Below are positions 35,954 through 42,142 of a DNA stretch of 64,000 bases, one piece after another (positions within the stretch are counted from its first letter, which is position 1; each line of letters starts with the position of its first letter). Below the pieces are notes generated by a model, which made no database searches, was not told where the DNA came from, and was given only the letters and a program-made list of their open reading frames with translations. The stretch covers positions 1 through 64,000 of the forward strand of contig NZ_FNGD01000001.1 in assembly GCF_900102895.1 (NCBI RefSeq). Direction: 5' to 3'. The position numbers and the translations under genes were made by a program. The DNA is from Arthrobacter sp. ov407. GTDB lineage: Bacteria > Actinomycetota > Actinomycetes > Actinomycetales > Micrococcaceae.

Positions 35954-36496
35954 TCAGATACGGCTCACCCGGTATGCATAGTTCGCCGGTCCGTTCGCAT
36001 CCACTTTGATCAAGAGCGACGCATCTGCGGCCAGATTCACCACGTTCACCCTGGACGTCCCGCACCGGAGACTCAGGTCCACGAGTTCGTTTGCACCGTC
36101 CTCGATGGAAAAGGACACCCGGTGGGTGCTCCGGCAAGCCAGTGTCAGGGCGTAGGTACCCTTGGGCAGCTGGGTTGTGGTCTCCTGCCGCTCCTCGTCG
36201 GCCTTCAGCGTCCCAAAACCCGTATGGAAAACCTGCCCCGCGGCGTCGGGGAGTGCATCGTGGACCCAGGCGTCCAGTTCCCCGCCCGACACCGGCTCGT
36301 CGAGGTGGGGGTCCCGGGGCAGGGCAGCGTCGGTCGGCGCAGCGGCGACGGAGGTCGATTCATCGTCCCAGTTGTCGGCGCTGTATTCATACTCGCAGCC
36401 GGACAGGACCGTCCCGAGAAACACCGCAACTGAGAGCACCACGGCGGCGGCCGAGGTGCGCTGTCGCGGCACCCTGCTCGCCGACACAGTTGGCAT
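35954..36496 (-). CDS. Putative lipoprotein A of a tandem pair
   Basis: The 180-residue product has a type II signal peptide with lipobox LSGC (Cys34), an acidic linker, and a C-terminal domain (about 105-180) with LPKGTYALTLACRSTHRVSFSIEDG, a second Cys at RCGTSR, and a YAYRVSRI end. It is predicted to be anchored on the outer face of the membrane. The domain resembles that of the next gene (36608-37066), including Cys spacing and the YAY ending, so the two look like diverged paralogues. I do not recognise the family. Confidence 0.8.
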   Translation of the reverse strand: MPTVSASRVPRQRTSAAAVVLSVAVFLGTVLSGCEYEYSADNWDDESTSVAAAPTDAALPRDPHLDEPVSGGELDAWVHDALPDAAGQVFHTGFGTLKADEERQETTTQLPKGTYALTLACRSTHRVSFSIEDGANELVDLSLRCGTSRVNVVNLAADASLLIKVDANGPANYAYRVSRI

Positions 36497-36607
36497 ACCT
36501 TGAGATTAAGGCTGCCCGGGATCAAACGCCAGAGGCCAATGGAACGGACCGGACGGGCCCATCAGCGGGCACTGGCCAGGACCCCGGGACCAGACTGCGG
36601 GCGGATC

Positions 36608-37066
36608 CTACTCCGACGCTGCCAGGTGGTACGCATAGATGAGCGGGGCGTCCACACTGGACGTGCTGAGCGTGACCTCGCCCGCGACGGGCACCTTGAT
36701 ACGGGCGGTTTCGCGGCTGCCGTTGCAGGCGGCTCCTGGTTCGGTCAGTCGGCTGCCGTCCAGGCTGACGGCGAAGAACGCCTTTCCGCCCCCCTCGCAA
36801 GTCATGGTCAGGGTGTAGGTGCCGGCGGGCACACTGGAAGCGGCCCGGACGATCGGATCCCGGTTCAGGATCTTGCCGGCATCCTCCAGGACCGTCCCGG
36901 GGACCGAGGGCAGGGCGGTCGCCTTCCACGCCGGGACGTCGGCGCTCTCAATCGAACCGGCCGGGGAACATGCCGTTGCGGCCAGTACGACGACGGCGGC
37001 AGCCGCACCTGTGAGCGTCCGCCGGACCAGCCGGGTGGCCGGGGCGTGGGAGGAAGGGAAAACCAT
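36608..37066 (-). CDS. Putative lipoprotein B of a tandem pair
   Basis: The 152-residue product has a signal peptide ending in lipobox ATAC (Cys33) and a C-terminal domain with VPAGTYTLTMTCEGGGKAFFAVSLDG, a second Cys at AACNGSRETARIKV, and a YAYHLAASE end. Domain order and Cys positions parallel lipoprotein A, which it precedes on the same strand by 111 bp. A disulphide within the domain is likely. Function is unknown. It is divergent from the TipA-like regulator 212 bp away, but no shared operator is evident. Confidence 0.8.
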   Translation of the reverse strand: MVFPSSHAPATRLVRRTLTGAAAAVVVLAATACSPAGSIESADVPAWKATALPSVPGTVLEDAGKILNRDPIVRAASSVPAGTYTLTMTCEGGGKAFFAVSLDGSRLTEPGAACNGSRETARIKVPVAGEVTLSTSSVDAPLIYAYHLAASE

Positions 37067-37138
37067 GCCTCAAACTTACCGCCTTGCAGGCTCCCGTCCG
37101 GCCGGACGGACCTCCGAGACGCCTTCTCCCGTGGACCC

Positions 37139-37169
37139 TTGACTTTGACGCAGCGTCAAAGTTTAGAGT
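37139..37169 (+). promoter_or_regulatory. MerR-type promoter of the TipA-like gene
   Basis: -35 TTGACT (37139-37144) and -10 TAGAGT (37164-37169) are separated by 19 bp, the overlong spacer typical of MerR-controlled promoters. The spacer carries the perfect palindrome CTTTGACGCAGCGTCAAAG (37143-37161). The regulator gene begins 110 bp downstream, so autoregulation is likely. Confidence 0.8.
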
Positions 37170-37278
37170 CAGGGGACGGGCCGGCAACGACCGGCCGGCA
37201 GGGGAACAGCAGACCGACGGCAGAGAGAAACCCGAAGGCGAAGAGGGAACACGCCGGAGGGAACAGGAAGGTGGAGGC

Positions 37279-38073
37279 ATGGACTGGTCCGTTCAGCAGA
37301 TCGCGAAATTGGCCGGCACCACGGGCCGGACTTTGCGTCATTACGACGACGTCGGCCTGCTCAGGCCAAGCCGCATCGGCAATAACGGCTACCGGTACTA
37401 CGGCCAAGAGTCCCTGGTCCGTCTGCAGCGGATCCTGCTCCTGCGCGACTTGGGGCTCGGGCTGCCGGCGATCGCGGACGTGCTCGGCAACGAGGCGGAC
37501 GCGGAGCATGCACTGGGCCGGCACCTGGCGTGGCTGTTGCAGGAGCAGGACAGGCTGGGGCGGCAGATCGCTTCGGTCCGTCACACCATTGAGGCATTGC
37601 AAACGGGAGGAAAGATCATGGCGGAGGAAATGTTCGACGGTTTCGACCACACCAAGTACCGGGAGGAAGTCGAACAGCGGTGGGGCAAGGATGCCTACGC
37701 GACGTCGGACGCCTGGTGGCGCGGCATGGGGGCCGGGGAGAAGGCTGCCTGGACGGAGCAGTCCCGGCGGCTCGGCGCTGACTGGGCGGCCGCTGCGGGG
37801 TCGGGGATCACGGCGGACAGCCCGCAGGCGCAGGACCTGGCCCGGCGCCACGTCGAATGGCTCCGGGGTATCCCCGGCACCCCGGCGGCGTCGACCGCCG
37901 CAGGCGGCCCCGCCGGTGGCAACAAGGGCGCAGGTCCGGGCATCAAAGGGTACGTGACGGGACTTGGCGAGATGTATGTGGCCGACCCCCGGTTCGCCGC
38001 GAACTACGGCGGTGCCGAGGGCGCGGCCTTCGTCCGGGACGCCCTGAAGATCTACGCGCAGACCGAGCTCTAG
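37279..38073 (+). CDS. MerR-family regulator with TipAS effector domain
   Basis: The 264-residue protein has a MerR winged HTH (1-70, MDWSVQQIAKLAGTTGRTLRHYDDVGLL), a dimerisation helix (about 75-112) and a TipAS-like ligand domain (about 118-264, MFDGFDHTKYREEVEQRWG to FAANYGGAEGAAFVRDALKIY). TipAS domains in TipA and AlbA-like proteins bind thiopeptide or other peptide antibiotics. The domain has a 35-residue Gly/Ala/Pro insertion around residue 195-225, so the ligand may differ. ATG 37279 has GGAGG just upstream. The promoter at 37139-37169 fits autoregulation. A methyltransferase gene follows 54 bp downstream. Confidence 0.9.
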   Translation: MDWSVQQIAKLAGTTGRTLRHYDDVGLLRPSRIGNNGYRYYGQESLVRLQRILLLRDLGLGLPAIADVLGNEADAEHALGRHLAWLLQEQDRLGRQIASVRHTIEALQTGGKIMAEEMFDGFDHTKYREEVEQRWGKDAYATSDAWWRGMGAGEKAAWTEQSRRLGADWAAAAGSGITADSPQAQDLARRHVEWLRGIPGTPAASTAAGGPAGGNKGAGPGIKGYVTGLGEMYVADPRFAANYGGAEGAAFVRDALKIYAQTEL

Positions 38074-38127
38074 CCGGCCCGGCCCGGGACCAAGCCCGGG
38101 GCCAAACCCCGGGACTAAACTTGTCCG

Positions 38128-39837
38128 GTGACTTCCTCAGCGCAAGGCCCCGCCGCACCGTCTCCTTCAACGCAGGCTCCCACAACCCAGGCTCGTTCAA
38201 CGCAGGCTCCCACAACCCCGTTCACAGCCGGCAACACCCCGGACGCTCCGCGGAGCGACCTCCCCGGCCTCCTCGGGGCCCTGGCCGCGGACCTGCGGGC
38301 CGTTGGCTACACCGTGGACGGGGTTGCGGAGCTGCTCGGCGAGGCTGCGCACTCCGCCCTCGGCCGGGACCAGCTCATCCCTGCGCTGATCGTCGCCGGG
38401 CGCTCGCTCGGGGAGCCGGCGAAGGCGGCGCTCGCCGGCGTCGTGCGTCTCTGGCTCCTGTCCGAGCCGCAGCGCGCGGAGACCCTCGACGCCGCCCTCC
38501 CCGGCATCCGCACGGAGGGGCTGACTGAACTCGGGCTCGTGGAGCCGTCGGACGGCGACCTGATCCAGGCGAAGGTGGACCTGAGGCCCTACGGCTGGGA
38601 CCCGACCGTGGGGGAAGACGGTGCCGGCCAGGGCGGAGCGGACCTCTGGGTGGCCAGCGATCTCGCCGCCCACCAGCGCGCAGGCGTCCTCCGCCACGAC
38701 CACGTCCTGGGGATTGGGCAGGCCTCCACCACACTGGTCCAGGTCACCGCCCGCCGCCGCGTCGCCAGGGCCCTCGATCTCGGCACCGGCTGCGGCATCC
38801 AGACCTTTCATCTGTTGCACCATGCCGAGCACGTGACCGCCACGGACATCTCCGAACGCGCGCTGGCGTTCACCCGGTTCAACCTTCTGCTCAACGCCGA
38901 CGAGCTGCACCTGGACCCGGCCGATCTCGACGCCCGCGTCAGCCTGCGGCTCGGGTCCCTGCTGGAACCCGTCGCGGGGGAGGACTTCGAGCTGGTGGTT
39001 TCCAACCCGCCGTTCGTCATCACGCCCCGCAGCCTCGGCGAGGCCGCCACGGACCAGTTCACCTATCGCGACGGCGGCCTGCCGGGGGATGAGATTGTGT
39101 CGTCGCTGGTTCGGGCGCTGCCCTCTGTCCTGACCCCGGGCGGAACGGCCCAGCTTCTGGGCAACTGGGAGATCACGGCGGGTGCCGGCTGGGCCGAGCG
39201 GCCCCAGAGCTGGGCCAGCCCGGCCGCCGACGTCTGGTTCATCCAGCGCGAGCAGGTGGGCCCGGAGCTGTATGCCGAGACCTGGCTGCAGGACGCCTCG
39301 GAAAACCGCGACCGCCGGCTCTACCAGGACTCGTACGCGGCCTACCTCGATGACTTCGCCGCGCGCAATGTGGCGGGAATCGGCTTTGGCATGATCTGGC
39401 TGCGGCGGCCCGCCGACGGCGCCGGGCGGGTGCTTTCCCGCTTCGAGGAGATCACGTACCCGATCGAACAGCCGGTGGGGCCACATCTGGGCGCCGCCGT
39501 CGAGCGGGCCGACTGGCTGGCCGCCCATGATCTGGCCGCCGCCCACCTGCTGGTCGCGGCGGACGTCACCGAGGAGCGGCACCAGCGCCCGGGGGCGGAA
39601 CACCCCGGCGTCATCCTGCTGCGGCAGGGTGCCGGGCTGCGCCGCACCAACCTGCTCAGTACAGAGCTGGCCGGCCTGGTCTCAGCGTGCGACGGCGACC
39701 TGTCCGTCGGGCAGATCATCGGCGCCCTCGAGGCCCTGCTGGGCGGCTACGAGGGGTTTGACGGCGCCGAATTCCGCACTGGCCTCCTCGAGGAAGTGGG
39801 GAACCTGGTTCGCGACGGCTTCCTGCTGCCGGCCTGA
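38128..39837 (+). CDS. Class I SAM methyltransferase, large actinobacterial type
   Basis: The 569-residue protein has a 40-residue Thr/Gln/Pro-rich leader, an all-helical N-domain (about 45-165), a Rossmann methyltransferase core (about 180-345) with motif I ALDLGTGCGIQTFHLL and active motif NPPF (about 291), and a C-terminal winged-helix-like domain (about 440-569). NPPF-type enzymes methylate N atoms in nucleic acids or glutamine; the target is unknown. GTG 38128 is used. A 23-bp direct repeat (38166-38188 and 38196-38218) encodes STQAPTT twice. Its last 156 bp overlap the convergent MFS gene. Confidence 0.85.
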   Translation: MTSSAQGPAAPSPSTQAPTTQARSTQAPTTPFTAGNTPDAPRSDLPGLLGALAADLRAVGYTVDGVAELLGEAAHSALGRDQLIPALIVAGRSLGEPAKAALAGVVRLWLLSEPQRAETLDAALPGIRTEGLTELGLVEPSDGDLIQAKVDLRPYGWDPTVGEDGAGQGGADLWVASDLAAHQRAGVLRHDHVLGIGQASTTLVQVTARRRVARALDLGTGCGIQTFHLLHHAEHVTATDISERALAFTRFNLLLNADELHLDPADLDARVSLRLGSLLEPVAGEDFELVVSNPPFVITPRSLGEAATDQFTYRDGGLPGDEIVSSLVRALPSVLTPGGTAQLLGNWEITAGAGWAERPQSWASPAADVWFIQREQVGPELYAETWLQDASENRDRRLYQDSYAAYLDDFAARNVAGIGFGMIWLRRPADGAGRVLSRFEEITYPIEQPVGPHLGAAVERADWLAAHDLAAAHLLVAADVTEERHQRPGAEHPGVILLRQGAGLRRTNLLSTELAGLVSACDGDLSVGQIIGALEALLGGYEGFDGAEFRTGLLEEVGNLVRDGFLLPA

Positions 39838-41163
39838 CACGGCGCTCGCCGCCTCAGCCGCCGCTTCGGCCGCCGCGGTAGCCGCCGGGGTATCGCTGGC
39901 GTCCTCCCGGCCGAACCGCGGCAGGACGTACGCCGCGAGGGCCAGGGCCACCAGGGCCCCGGCGGCCCCGGTGAGCACGAAGCTGGCGCGCACCGGCACC
40001 AGAGCGCCCAGGAGCCCGCCCAGGGCCAGCGCGCCGATGGAAACGGCTCGCGTCATCCCGCCAACGATCGCCATCGCCTGGCCGCGCCCGCTTTCCGGAA
40101 TCCGCAGGATCGCGATGGCCCCAAAACAGGCGTTCAGGACGCCGCAGGCCGCGCCCGTCCCCGTGTAGGCCACAAAGAGCAGTTCCACGCTGGGCACCAG
40201 CCCCGTCAGGACCAGGAACGCCGAAGCTCCGGTCATGGAGGCCAGCAGCACGCGCAGCCGGACCCGGGGCGTCCTGATCCTCCCGGCCATCGCGGCCCCG
40301 GCCGCCATGCCGAGGCCGAAGGCTGCGGACAGGAGGCCGTACTGCGTCTCGGTGGCGCCAAGTTCGTCGCGGGCCAGGAACACCTCGAGCACGTTGGTGG
40401 CTTCGCCGACGACGATGAAGAACATCGCCCCGAGGACCAGGGCCCAGACCAGGCTGTCCCGGCGGATCAGGCGCAGTCCGTCGAGCAGCGCAGGTTTCGC
40501 CCGGCCGGCCCGTTCGGCCGCCGTGCCGCGGCGGGTCCGGATCAGCAGGGCGCCGAGCCCCATGGCGACGTAGCAGCCGCTGGCCACGGCGAACACCAGG
40601 CCGGTCCCGCCCCAGCCGCTGAGCAGGCCGCCCGCGGCGGGACCGGCCATGCCCGCAATCATGACGGTCGCCTGCATGGTGCCCATGGCCCGCGGGGTGC
40701 GGTCCTCGCCGACGATCCGCGGCAGCAGGGCCTGCCAGGTGGGTCCGGCCACCGCCTGGGCCGCGTCGAGCAGGAACGTCATGGCAAACAGCACGGGCAG
40801 ATAGTTCTCCAGGTACTGCATGCCCAGCCCCATGCCGGCGACGGCGGCGGCGCTGACCGCGGAGCTCGCCGTCGCCAAGGTGCGGGAATCCATGGTGTCG
40901 GCGAGCCGGCCGGCCCACGGGGCCAGCAGGACCAGCGGCAGCGCCGAGCACAGCAGGTACGCGGCCACCAGCCAGGGCCCGGCGACAGGCGTTTCGCCGG
41001 CGGCGGCCGCGTTTTGCAGGTGCAGCATGACGCTGACGACGACGGCGCCCATCCCCGCCGTCGCAACGAACCGGGCGGTGCCGGCAATGAGGAAGTCGCG
41101 GTTGCGCCACAGGGGCTGCGCGCCGGTTGTAGGGGCCGGCAATTTATGAAGTGTCTGTTTCAT
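39682..41163 (-). CDS. MFS efflux transporter
   Basis: The 493-residue protein has twelve predicted TM helices (about 20-400), with the MFS motif A-like GRLADTMDSRTLA (about 82). It resembles drug/proton antiporters of the DHA3 (MefA-like) type. The C-terminus has an Ala-rich tail and 52 residues encoded antisense to the methyltransferase gene, with no earlier in-frame stop. I use ATG 41163, because ATG 41175 lies inside the -10 box. It is divergent from an ArsR-type regulator 79 bp away, and the inverted repeat over its start codon suggests repression by that protein. The substrate is unknown. Confidence 0.88.
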   Translation of the reverse strand: MKQTLHKLPAPTTGAQPLWRNRDFLIAGTARFVATAGMGAVVVSVMLHLQNAAAAGETPVAGPWLVAAYLLCSALPLVLLAPWAGRLADTMDSRTLATASSAVSAAAVAGMGLGMQYLENYLPVLFAMTFLLDAAQAVAGPTWQALLPRIVGEDRTPRAMGTMQATVMIAGMAGPAAGGLLSGWGGTGLVFAVASGCYVAMGLGALLIRTRRGTAAERAGRAKPALLDGLRLIRRDSLVWALVLGAMFFIVVGEATNVLEVFLARDELGATETQYGLLSAAFGLGMAAGAAMAGRIRTPRVRLRVLLASMTGASAFLVLTGLVPSVELLFVAYTGTGAACGVLNACFGAIAILRIPESGRGQAMAIVGGMTRAVSIGALALGGLLGALVPVRASFVLTGAAGALVALALAAYVLPRFGREDASDTPAATAAAEAAAEAASAVSGRQQEAVANQVPHFLEEASAEFGAVKPLVAAQQGLEGADDLPDGQVAVAR

Positions 41164-41167
41164 AAAT
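41142..41167. promoter_or_regulatory. Inverted-repeat operator over the MFS start codon
   Basis: ATTTATGAA (41142-41150) and TTCATAAAT (41159-41167) are a perfect 9-bp inverted repeat with an 8-bp spacer. It contains the MFS ATG (41161-41163) and the expected transcription start. Another TTTCATA lies at about 41208. The adjacent ArsR-type protein is the likely binder. Confidence 0.7.
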
Positions 41168-41170
41168 AGG

Positions 41171-41200
41171 AACATAGCCCGGCCGCGGAATAGGTGTCAA
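41171..41200 (-). promoter_or_regulatory. MFS promoter
   Basis: On the minus strand, -35 TTGACA (41200-41195) and -10 TATGTT (41176-41171) are 18 bp apart. The start site should fall at about 41163-41165, so the mRNA is leaderless or nearly so. Confidence 0.75.
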
Positions 41201-41242
41201 GCATTTCTTTCATAGTTTGGCAGGGCTGGATACACTGGAGGA

Positions 41243-41950
41243 GTGAACGCAGAAACCCCGACGGCGGAGTCAACGGCTCCGCCGGCCGCCAAGCGCCGGC
41301 ACCGTCCGGAAAAGCAAGTGGAAATCACCGACCCGAAGGCGATCCGGGCCCTGGCCCACGCCGCCCGGCTGGAGGTCATTTCCGAACTGTATTCCACCCA
41401 GGCGAGCCGCACGGCCACCGAGCTTGCCGCGCAGACCGGACTGACTCCCAGTGCCATGAGCTACCACCTGCGGGCACTGCAGAAGTGGGGCATCGTGGTT
41501 CCCGCAGCCACCGCCGGGGACGCCCGGGAGCGGCGCTGGAAGGCCGCCGGCACCGATTTCACCATCCACTCGCTGGGGGGCGTGGCGAGCCCGGAACTCG
41601 CCGTCCTCGACCTCGAGCTCGACGCCTACCGCCGCCGGGCCCTTGCGTACGCCAAGGCCCGCAACGCCCGGCGCGAGAACGGCGACACCGCCGACGGCCC
41701 GTCCTCGGTGGTGCTGGCCAGCAACCTGCTGTACCTGACGCCGGACCAGCGGGCCGAACTGACGCGGCGGGTCTTCGACCTCCTGCGGGACTACGAGCTC
41801 GAGGATCCGGACCACGTGCCCGAGGGCGCCGAACGCATGGCCACGATGTGGTCGATGATTCCGGACGACCGCGGACCTGCCGCCGCGAAGCCGTCCGCCG
41901 GCAAGCCCGCCGCCGGCACTTCCGCAAAGCCGTCCGCCGGCAAGGCCTGA
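41243..41950 (+). CDS. ArsR-type winged-helix regulator
   Basis: The 235-residue protein has an ArsR-like winged HTH (about 28-105: DPKAIRALAHAARLEVISELYSTQASRTATELAAQTGLTPSAMSYHLRAL), a helical C-terminal region (about 115-205), and an Ala/Lys/Pro-rich tail with repeated KPSAGKP. No metal-binding Cys cluster is present, so it is not a classical metal sensor. It is divergent from the MFS gene and probably represses it through the inverted repeat at 41142-41167. GTG 41243 follows TACACT (41231-41236) by 6 bp, suggesting a leaderless mRNA, although GGAGGA also lies there. The gap to topA (192 bp) shows nothing coding. Confidence 0.87.
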   Translation: MNAETPTAESTAPPAAKRRHRPEKQVEITDPKAIRALAHAARLEVISELYSTQASRTATELAAQTGLTPSAMSYHLRALQKWGIVVPAATAGDARERRWKAAGTDFTIHSLGGVASPELAVLDLELDAYRRRALAYAKARNARRENGDTADGPSSVVLASNLLYLTPDQRAELTRRVFDLLRDYELEDPDHVPEGAERMATMWSMIPDDRGPAAAKPSAGKPAAGTSAKPSAGKA

Positions 41951-42142
41951 GGCCGCCCCGGCACCGCCGGATGTTACATCCGGAGCGCCCTCAAAGGCCG
42001 CCGGGCACCCGGTCTTATCGCGGCCGGAACCCGCCTCCGCGGGGCCGTCATTTCCGGCCGGATGCGCGGGATTCTGCAAAATATGGTGAACTAGGCGGGT
42101 ATGGGCGCATCTGCCCGAGCCACCTTTTTCTGTAGGAGCACC

